A stretch of 5,291 nucleotides of DNA from Methanoregula sp. Lineage in GTDB: Archaea > Halobacteriota > Methanomicrobia > Methanomicrobiales > Methanospirillaceae. The stretch lies in contig JAPKXV010000436.1 of assembly GCA_026394635.1 (NCBI GenBank), positions 1 to 5,291 on the forward strand, given 5' to 3'. This document shows positions 1-4,148 of this stretch, piece by piece; the stretch's first letter is position 1; every line of letters begins with the position of its first letter. The translations under genes and the position numbers were made by a program. The notes under the pieces are model-generated. The model was given only the letters and a program-made list of their open reading frames with translations, searched no databases and was not told the DNA's origin.

Positions 1-468
1 ACAGTGAAGGACAAAAGAGCTCACGCCTTCCTTTGCCTGTGCCCGAATGGTCCTGAGGATGTCCTGCCCGGTCATCTCCTGTATGCCCGTTTCAGAAGCC
101 GTCTGGTAAACAGGAACGGTAGTGATGGGGAGGGATGTATTGTTAAAAATGAGTTTCCTTGTGGCCCCGATATCCGGTCCCATGGACAGATCACTGAGGG
201 TGTCCGCACCGTACATCTCTGCAATTTTTGCTTTCCTGACCTCTTCCTGCGGCTCATGCTTCTCAGATGACGTGCCGATGTTGACGTTCACCTTGGTGCG
301 CAACCCCTCACCAATGCCAACAGAGCATCTCCCCCGGCTCATGAGAACAATACTCCCTCTTGAGATTCGCGATGCGATGGTCTCCGGGCTGATCCCCTCT
401 TTTTTTGCCACCGACCGGCACTGGCGAGTGATCTCCCCCTCTCGTGCACGCTCTACCTGTGTTTTCAT
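1..468 (-). CDS. thiC: ThiC-type phosphomethylpyrimidine synthase, N-terminal part (cut by window edge)
   Basis: ThiC is a radical SAM enzyme that converts aminoimidazole ribotide to hydroxymethylpyrimidine phosphate for thiamine synthesis. Reading the minus strand from ATG 468 gives 156 open codons to the window edge. Recognisable family blocks are the N-terminal MKTQVERAREGEIT, VGIGEGL (about 50-56), the hallmark KVNVNIGTS at 59-67, YGADTLSDLS at 86-95, and TVPVYQ at 117-122, ending in FVLHC at 152-156. The SAM/4Fe-4S cysteine motif lies in the C-terminal part and is outside the window. The start is supported by a GGTGA ribosome binding site 3 bases upstream. GPDI follows SM where typical ThiC has GGDL, so a ThiC paralogue such as the 5-hydroxybenzimidazole synthase BzaF, used for cobamide lower ligands, cannot be excluded from this half. 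Family assignment is firm; the exact substrate is not. Confidence 0.9.
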   Translation of the reverse strand, partial: MKTQVERAREGEITRQCRSVAKKEGISPETIASRISRGSIVLMSRGRCSVGIGEGLRTKVNVNIGTSSEKHEPQEEVRKAKIAEMYGADTLSDLSMGPDIGATRKLIFNNTSLPITTVPVYQTASETGIQEMTGQDILRTIRAQAKEGVSSFVLHC

Positions 469-471
469 GGG

Positions 472-517
472 TCACCGGTTGCAGGAATTGTAAATTTGTG
501 CCAGTAGTGTTTTAATA
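472..517 (-). promoter_or_regulatory. Promoter and ribosome binding site of thiC
   Basis: On the minus strand a TATA-like TATTAAAA lies at 517-510, which would place the transcription start near 487. A GGTGA Shine-Dalgarno match at 476-472 is 3 bases from the ATG. The inferred leader is only about 18 bases, so there is no room for a TPP riboswitch between this box and the start codon. Confidence 0.5.
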
Positions 518-648
518 CCATCGATCCCTGACCGCTGATATTCTTCAGGGGTACTATGCTATGGTATTTCCTGAGTCAAAGAAGGATTTCCGGAGTTTTA
601 TTCATGATGTACTCCCGTTGTTTCTGCATATACCCCTTAAAGAAGGGG

Positions 649-750
649 GACTCCCGGCTCGTGATCCCGCTCGTGGAGCAGGTGCAGGGCACGATTGGAC
701 TGGACCGGACTGCCAGGACGGCGTTCACGATTGTCATGCACGAAACATAG
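649..750 (+). pseudogene. Coding-like fragment of unknown origin
   Basis: Codons from GAC 649 to the TAG at 748-750 have strong G/C preference at third positions, unlike the other frames here. They read as a plausible protein tail (RLVIPLVEQVQGTIGL, then TAFTIVMHET). Upstream in this frame the sequence turns Cys/Tyr/Met-rich and is not convincing, and no ribosome binding site is seen. I do not recognise the family. It may be the last piece of a decayed gene or a chance run. The rest of 520-884 shows no supported gene. Confidence 0.25.
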
Positions 751-775
751 AGATGCGCCATCAACGTAAACAGAA

Positions 776-787
776 TTTTTATAAAAA
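776..787 (+). promoter_or_regulatory. TATA-like box before the TPR fragment
   Basis: TTTTTATAAAAA is a good archaeal TATA-box match in otherwise GC-richer DNA. It would start transcription near 807, about 78 bases before the ATG of the TPR fragment at 885. It may be the surviving promoter of that broken gene. Confidence 0.45.
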
Positions 788-884
788 ATTCCCCGTTCGC
801 CGCAGTTCCCGGATTCAATCACTCCTCTTCTCCCGTGCCTCCATCATCACAACCTTCATCCATCACTACCACGACACGATACAT

Positions 885-1034
885 ATGCCCGATGCCCGCG
901 ACCTGTTCAGTGAGGCAAACGAACTCGTGGAACCCGGTCGGTTGGACGAGGCACTCACCCTGTTCCCGGCACTTCTCAAAACCGATTCCAACAACGCCAC
1001 TCTCTGGAATAATGTCGGGATCATCCGGTTCTGA
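885..1034 (+). pseudogene. TPR-repeat protein, N-terminal fragment
   Basis: From ATG 885 the frame encodes 49 residues that fit tetratricopeptide repeats, 34-residue helical hairpins that mediate protein-protein contacts. Residues about 3-37 form one full repeat (ARDLFSEANELV, then GRLDEALTLFPALL, then DSNNA). LWNNVGIIRF begins the next repeat before a TGA at 1032-1034. The next codons (QGECR) still look TPR-like before a TAA, so the stop may be a CGA-to-TGA change in a decaying gene. TPR proteins of this kind normally have several repeats; 49 residues cannot make a stable array. No ribosome binding site precedes the ATG. A TPR C-terminal piece in the same strand and frame lies at 2202-2432, which suggests one original gene disrupted by the DNA between. 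A short functional peptide is possible but unlikely. Confidence 0.6.
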
Positions 1035-1071
1035 CAAGGAGAATGCCGCCCGTAAGGTGTCCGCTGTCACA

Positions 1072-1098
1072 GATTTATATTAATCATTTTTATATGAC
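1072..1098 (+). promoter_or_regulatory. AT-rich double TATA-like element with no gene behind it
   Basis: GATTTATATTAATC (about 1072-1085) and TTTTTATATG (about 1087-1096) are two TATA-like boxes in tandem. Any start 25 bases downstream would fall near 1105-1120, where only very short frames (13 and 25 codons) follow. They may be an orphan promoter, drive an untranslated RNA, or mark the left end of the DNA separating the TPR halves. Confidence 0.3.
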
Positions 1099-1419
1099 GT
1101 CGATATGGGGGGTTCCCGCAGCCTTTCCGGGCACCGGTCGGACTGAACCACATCCCAGAAAACCGCCCTGAAGGAACACCGATAAAGAGCACTTATTATC
1201 CTGTTTTAAACAGGTATTCCGGCATTTCAACCGTTTATCACCGACTTTTTTGGTGCGGCGGACATTTCCCCCGGCACAGCCTGTCCACCGGATCCCGGTC
1301 AGCAGAATCGGAGCCCGTTTTGGGCATATTTTTCCCTCACATATCTGATCTCCCTCCATGAGGTCTTGGAAAAACGACGAAGCAATCTTCGGATGAGGGG
1401 GGAACTGTGTATCCAGGGA
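1099..1419. other. Non-coding stretch with short dyads
   Basis: I see no convincing gene on either strand here. The longest minus-strand frame (1090-1359) is Cys- and Arg-rich without family features. The clearest structure is a 15-base dyad, CCTGTTT-T-AAACAGG, at 1200-1214. Smaller ones are ACCGG-ATC-CCGGT at 1287-1299 and ACAG-C-CTGT at 1276-1284. Confidence 0.4.
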
Positions 1420-1587
1420 TTAAAAATGATGAACAGCGGCTGGTCCGAGTGCGATTATGAAACACCCGATCAGGGCTCCTGCAAGGATCGCAAGAAACAC
1501 CGGGGAGGTGCCCATGCCAAGGAGTTTTCCCGCAATGGGGCATCCGGTACTGAGGTTGGAATCCCCTCTGTTCCAACCTGTTTTCAC
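1420..1587 (-). CDS. Small single-pass membrane protein, unknown function
   Basis: The frame gives 55 residues from GTG 1587. I chose this start because GGAGGT at 1600-1595 is a full Shine-Dalgarno match 7 bases upstream; a GTG 15 bases earlier would place that motif inside the gene. Residues 1-28 are polar to mixed, with NLSTGCPIAGKLLGMGT around 11-27. Residues about 29-50 form one hydrophobic helix (SPVFLAILAGALIG, then CFIIALGPA), followed by AVHHF at the end. The N-terminus carries the positive charges K2, R7 and K21, and two cysteines (C16, C42) and two terminal histidines are present. I do not recognise the family. It is transcribed divergently from the 106-residue gene at 1777. It could be a genuine small membrane protein or the start of a longer, now truncated transporter-like gene; nothing downstream extends it. 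Confidence 0.55.
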   Translation of the reverse strand: MKTGWNRGDSNLSTGCPIAGKLLGMGTSPVFLAILAGALIGCFIIALGPAAVHHF

Positions 1588-1594
1588 TGTCTGA

Positions 1595-1652
1595 ACCTCC
1601 ACGATGATGGATCGGTTGAAATGAACGTCAACTGATTGAAATCTCTTTAAAT
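1595..1652 (-). promoter_or_regulatory. Promoter and ribosome binding site of the 55-residue membrane protein
   Basis: On the minus strand ATTTAAAG at 1652-1645 is a TATA-box candidate preceded by the purine-rich AGCGGG, which suits a TFB recognition element. The implied start near 1622 leaves a leader of about 35 bases ending in GGAGGT (1600-1595), 7 bases before GTG 1587. Confidence 0.5.
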
Positions 1653-1710
1653 CCCGCTCTTTTTTTATTCGGCACCGCCCTGTTTTATGTTGCCCCCCGG
1701 GATATTTTGC

Positions 1711-1772
1711 ATAAAAAGGGGTCTGCCGGGCTGCCTTCCGGAAAAGTATATCGTCCGGGATTGCACAGGTGA
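1711..1772 (+). promoter_or_regulatory. Promoter and ribosome binding site of the 106-residue gene
   Basis: ATAAAAA at 1711-1717 is a TATA-box candidate with a predicted start near 1740. AGGTGA ends at 1772, 4 bases before ATG 1777, and decides this start over an ATG at 1687 that would lie before the promoter. The minus-strand promoter of the neighbouring gene is about 60 bases away, making this a compact divergent control region. Confidence 0.5.
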
Positions 1773-1776
1773 AAGT

Positions 1777-2097
1777 ATGGCATGGATCAAATGTGTTGAC
1801 GAAAAAAAAGCGGGCAGGGATGAATGGTTCAATTCTGAAAAAATTGAATCAATTTATTACAGTCTTCAAGATGTCGGGGACAACTATTCTAAAGAAATTA
1901 TTGTCAAAATAAAACCCCATGATTTTGTAATTATTCAAAAAACACTTAAAGTAGGTGAAGACGATCACTTCAGACCCAAAAAATCAGTTATAGAGAAGGA
2001 TTTTCTAAAAAAGGCAGAAAAGGTCATTGAAGATGTAATCAAAAAAATAGGGGGGGTTAATAAGATCCAAATGATTGATTTAAAAGATAAAATATAA
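1777..2097 (+). CDS. AT-rich 106-residue charged cytoplasmic protein, unknown
   Basis: The protein starts MAWIKCVDEKKAG and has no signal peptide or membrane segment. It is rich in Lys, Asp, Glu and Ile. The first half suggests alternating beta strands (IESIYYSLQDV, then EIIVKIKPHDFVIIQKTL about 44-61). Residues about 74-96 form a charged amphipathic helix (EKDFLKKAEKVIEDVIKKI), so it may pair with a partner or multimerise. I do not recognise the family. Third positions favour A and T far more than in neighbouring genes, which suggests recent acquisition. Two slippage-prone tracts lie inside the frame: A8 at 1802-1809 and A7-TA-G7 at 2041-2056. Transcription diverges from the small membrane protein at 1420-1587. 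The good ribosome binding site and intact frame argue that it is expressed. Confidence 0.65.
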   Translation: MAWIKCVDEKKAGRDEWFNSEKIESIYYSLQDVGDNYSKEIIVKIKPHDFVIIQKTLKVGEDDHFRPKKSVIEKDFLKKAEKVIEDVIKKIGGVNKIQMIDLKDKI

Positions 2098-2201
2098 ATT
2101 TGTCCGGTTGGGTACGCATTTGCGCACCGGAAGGAATCAAGAAAGTTGGACATGTCCAACTCTTCAATGGAGCGCATACTTTCAGGAACGCATCCGGTCA
2201 G

Positions 2202-2432
2202 GCAACGGATACTGACCCCGGATTCACCAATGCGTGGTTCAATAAGAGTCTGGCACTGGTGAATCTGGAGAAAGATACCGGGGCACTCCGTGCACTCGAT
2301 AAAGTCCTCACGTTGAACCCACTCGATAACGAGGCACAATCCCAGCGTGCGTTGATTGTGGGGAAAATGGCACAGGGTAGTGAAACAGGGAGAACGGATT
2401 CGCATTCGGCACAGTCTCAATTGCGGGTATAA
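2202..2432 (+). pseudogene. TPR-repeat protein, C-terminal fragment
   Basis: From about 2202 to the TAA at 2430-2432 the frame encodes the end of a TPR protein. TDTDPGFTNA is the close of one repeat. AWFNKSLALVNLEKD, then GALRALDKVLTLNPLDNEA, is a textbook 34-residue repeat with the W/L/A/F-type positions and the final P filled. QSQRALIVGKMAQ starts a capping helix. There is no plausible start: upstream in frame only a TTG at 2100 exists, and 2100-2201 does not look like TPR. It shares strand and frame with the N-terminal TPR fragment at 885-1034. The simplest reading is one gene broken by about 1.15 kb of other DNA, with some middle repeats possibly lost. They could instead be remnants of two TPR genes, since such genes are often multicopy in methanogens. 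Confidence 0.6.
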
Positions 2433-2488
2433 TGTTGTACCACGTTTTGCAACCGGGAACTGCGGAATGCGGGGCGATTCCCTTCTGA

Positions 2489-2749
2489 TTACGCCTCAAG
2501 GATCTTATCGCCAAATGCCTTGTTCCACGGAACAACCTGTTTTGGCATTGACCCATACTCTTTCTTTGCCCTCGATGCAGATATCGCCTCGAGATAGGGT
2601 GCGACAGTACTTTGACCCGGGCGTTCGAAATACAAAAAGAACCGTTTGTTCTTTGTCTGGAAGAGATGTTTTGCACCGTCTTTTGAAGTCGCAATCAACG
2701 TGGATTTTTCCGTGTCATACCTCAATCCATTCATGATCTGTTCAACCAT
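2489..2749 (-). CDS. Small conserved-type soluble protein (86 residues)
   Basis: The protein begins MVEQIMNGLRYDTEKSTLIA and continues with HLFQTKNKRFFLYFE (28-42), then VVPWNKAFGDKILEA at the end. The layout resembles a family of roughly 85-100-residue proteins whose members start with a version of IINGKRYDTETA, have a LYxTKKGxFFLY strand in the middle and end in IIPL-type residues. That family is widespread in bacteria and archaea, often on mobile elements, and has no firm function known to me. This copy lacks the GEGGP-type loop usual after FFLYG. No membrane segment or signal peptide is seen. The start is fixed by AAGGTGAGG ending 1 base before ATG. It is convergent with the TPR remnant. 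Family resemblance is from memory, so moderate. Confidence 0.65.
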   Translation of the reverse strand: MVEQIMNGLRYDTEKSTLIATSKDGAKHLFQTKNKRFFLYFERPGQSTVAPYLEAISASRAKKEYGSMPKQVVPWNKAFGDKILEA

Positions 2750-2752
2750 ACC

Positions 2753-2790
2753 TCACCTTATATGTCTGAATGATCCGGGAGACAATAAAA
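2753..2790 (-). promoter_or_regulatory. Promoter and ribosome binding site of the 86-residue gene
   Basis: The minus strand has AGGTGA at 2758-2753, 3 bases before ATG 2749, and a TATA-like TTTTATT at 2790-2784 that would start transcription near 2762. The leader would then be only about 12 bases, just enough to hold the ribosome binding site. Confidence 0.45.
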
Positions 2791-2830
2791 TCCGCGATCC
2801 CGTTATGTGAATCAATGAAGGAACAAAATC

Positions 2831-2870
2831 GCCGTTCCCTGCCGTTCCAACCTGTTCCCTGCCGTTCCCG
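2831..2870. repeat. Four tandem 10-bp units
   Basis: Four consecutive units read GCCGTTCCCT, GCCGTTCCAA, CCTGTTCCCT and GCCGTTCCCG, with GTTCC kept in all. The period is close to one helical turn, so every copy would face the same side of the DNA. A GGAACA at 2820-2825 is the inverse complement of TGTTCC inside the third unit. Confidence 0.7.
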
Positions 2871-3050
2871 GTTATACCTCCTCGCACGTGCTGTGACATG
2901 TTGGTAAAAGGGACACGTTCTGCCGGAAACGACGATAATTACACGGTGGTTTCAGCATCGCCCGTGGGTGCAATGACACGCCGTTCATCCCATCAGCACC
3001 TCACCGGCCGGGCTGGAAAGACACTTTTTATTTTGTTACCCGGGTGAACG
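2871..3050. other. Intergenic stretch without gene
   Basis: I see no supported gene or RNA in this stretch on either strand. Together with the divergent promoter at 2784-2790 and the tandem units it forms a long regulatory-looking gap between the 86-residue gene and the BofA-family gene. A second AT-rich box, CTTTTTATTTTG (3024-3034), lies upstream of the main TATA box. Confidence 0.4.
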
Positions 3051-3060
3051 ATTATAAATA
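3051..3060 (+). promoter_or_regulatory. TATA box of the BofA-family gene
   Basis: ATTATAAATA is a near-ideal archaeal TATA box. Its centre is about 20 bases before ATG 3076, so transcription would begin around 3080. The mRNA would then be leaderless or nearly so, with translation from the second ATG at 3085. Confidence 0.6.
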
Positions 3061-3075
3061 CCCCGTAATGATAGT

Positions 3076-3354
3076 ATGGGGTATATGACACTCCTTGGCA
3101 TTGCGATTCTCATCCTGGTCATTATTATATTTTTAGCGATTGCATTTTATGTCGTTAAGAATATCTCACATCTGGTAATAAATGCAATTATCGGGCTTGT
3201 TACGTTGTTCATCGTGAATTTTTTTCACCTTATGCAGGTTGCCGGAAAACCCGATATCGGATTCGATTGGATCACCGTCATCATCTGTGCTCTTGCCGGG
3301 CTCCCCGGGGCAATATTTTTGATTATTCTTGATCTGGTGGGGATCACCCTCTGA
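3076..3354 (+). CDS. BofA-family integral membrane protein
   Basis: The 92-residue product is almost entirely hydrophobic, with helices at about 5-27, 33-52 and 65-88. After the first helix come KN and LVINAIIGLVTLFIVN (33-48), then GLPGAIFLIILDL (75-87). This is the pattern of the BofA family, defined by the Bacillus inhibitor of pro-sigma-K processing that holds an intramembrane protease in check. Archaeal homologues exist but no archaeon has the sigma-K pathway, so the role here is open; regulating a membrane protease is an inference by analogy. The first ATG has no ribosome binding site, and the TATA box places transcription start near 3080, so M4 (3085) may be the true start, giving 89 residues. 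The gene stands alone, with an oligo-T terminator candidate directly behind. Confidence 0.8.
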   Translation: MGYMTLLGIAILILVIIIFLAIAFYVVKNISHLVINAIIGLVTLFIVNFFHLMQVAGKPDIGFDWITVIICALAGLPGAIFLIILDLVGITL

Positions 3355-3364
3355 ACCGGAATCA

Positions 3365-3372
3365 TTTTTTTT
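3365..3372 (+). terminator. Oligo-T terminator of the BofA-family gene
   Basis: Eight T residues begin 11 bases after the TGA at 3352-3354. Archaeal RNA polymerase terminates at such coding-strand T tracts without needing a stem. None of comparable length lies inside the gene. Confidence 0.55.
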
Positions 3373-3744
3373 ATCATTATAGCGGAGGTCTTTCTTGCAG
3401 GGAAAAGATCCCGGGTCCCGGCATTCACCTGCATCGTTATTTCATGTTCCTCCGGTGTGCCAAAAGACGGGTACCGGTTTAGCGGGAATGCGGACCATCC
3501 ATAATAGAGTCGAAAACCCTTCTTTTACTACAACCTGGGTTTTCTCAAATGGTTGTTTGCGACATCAGGAAGGAACAATCACGAGAAGAATCCGCAAGTT
3601 TCTTTCGAATTGTCGAACCACGAAGTAGTAAGACTTGAGAAGAACTCATCAGAATTCACACAGTCAACTGTTAATTATTAAAATTTTAATTTTAACTTTT
3701 TTTAAAAATAAATACTGACTCTTTTTGTAAACGCATCCCCTCCC
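3373..3744. other. Gene-free stretch with short dyads and AT-rich end
   Basis: No frame here has coding character on either strand. The segment 3530-3650 has several short dyads: ACAACC/GGTTGT at 3530-3556, TTCGA-ATTG-TCGAA at 3604-3617 and TGAG-AAGAA-CTCA at 3636-3648. From 3671 the DNA is nearly pure A/T, with a perfect 14-base palindrome ATTAAAATTTTAAT at 3677-3690 and a T7 run at 3697-3703. It could hold an untranslated RNA or be an upstream control region for the gene at 3785. Confidence 0.4.
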
Positions 3745-3745
3745 A

Positions 3746-3755
3746 ATATTTTAAT
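3746..3755 (+). promoter_or_regulatory. TATA-like box before the Cys-tail membrane protein
   Basis: The ATATTTTAATA region is a TATA-like box with a predicted start near 3776, about 9 bases before ATG 3785. No ribosome binding site is visible, which suits a short-leader or leaderless mRNA. Another candidate, TTTAAAAATAAATA at 3701-3713, lies further upstream. Confidence 0.45.
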
Positions 3756-3784
3756 ACTTACATTTCCAGAATGAAGCATATCCC

Positions 3785-4117
3785 ATGTTCAAAAAAATCT
3801 CATTCCGTCTTGGTATGGAGGGCGGGCTCTACATTGGCATCTGTCTGGGAGCACTCATCGCTGCCTCACTTATCTTAGGTATGCTTCTCCTGCTGTCTCC
3901 GGATGCACTAACGGTGGTTATCGTAACCGTGGCACTTATCCTCTCATCAATCCTGCTTGCAGGTATCGTCATTTATTTTCAAAAGATCAGGAAAAAATCC
4001 CCGGATCAACTCTGTACCTGCCGGTACCGGAGTTCCCTCTATACCTACTGCCGGGAATGTGCCCTCAAGGAAAAGAGTGTCGGGCCATCTGACAGGTCAG
4101 ACATGCCGGATAAATGA
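3785..4117 (+). CDS. Two-helix membrane protein with four-cysteine cytoplasmic tail
   Basis: The 110-residue product has a short basic N-terminus (FKKISFR), hydrophobic helices at about 15-37 and 42-65 joined by a tight SPDA turn, and a basic exit (KIRKK 67-71). Positive charges on both sides of the helix pair put both termini in the cytoplasm. The tail carries C77-x-C79-x9-C89-x2-C92, spacing compatible with a small zinc site, and ends in a charged, flexible segment. I do not recognise the family. The stop is 31 bases before the ATG of the pilin-like gene on the same strand, with no promoter between, so the two are probably co-transcribed. It might help export, anchor or regulate that surface protein; this is inference from position only. 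The cysteines might also be redox-active. Confidence 0.7.
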   Translation: MFKKISFRLGMEGGLYIGICLGALIAASLILGMLLLLSPDALTVVIVTVALILSSILLAGIVIYFQKIRKKSPDQLCTCRYRSSLYTYCRECALKEKSVGPSDRSDMPDK

Positions 4118-4148
4118 ACCCCATTCATTATTCCCGCTCGAGAAGTAC

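Noticed and set aside
561..1034. A 157-codon plus-strand frame covering the TPR fragment
   Set aside because: Only the last 49 residues look like protein. The part before 885 has A/T-ending or random third positions and a GAGAGHDWTGP-like composition, so the TPR piece is better started at ATG 885.
1090..1359. Cys-rich 89-codon minus-strand frame
   Set aside because: No ribosome binding site, no family pattern, mixed codon use; the cysteines look like a by-product of composition.
1965..2420. 151-codon minus-strand frame
   Set aside because: It lies opposite the end of the 106-residue gene and the TPR fragment, both better supported, and its sequence has no coherent fold.
1570..2856. 13-base GTTCCAACCTGTT present at 1570-1582 and 2844-2856
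   Set aside because: One shared 13-mer is close to what chance gives in a window this long, and the flanks do not match.
3355..3501. Open frame continuing past the BofA stop codon (IIFFIIIAEVFLAG...)
   Set aside because: The hydrophobic start comes from the T-rich terminator region, and BofA proteins normally end where this one stops. A readthrough product is not supported.
3395..3628. 77-codon plus-strand frame in the gene-free stretch
   Set aside because: Low-quality composition, no ribosome binding site and no family resemblance.
3957..4148. Long N-terminal extension of the pilin-like gene
   Set aside because: It overlaps the Cys-tail gene in another frame and would place 64 residues before the pilin signal, which should be near the start.
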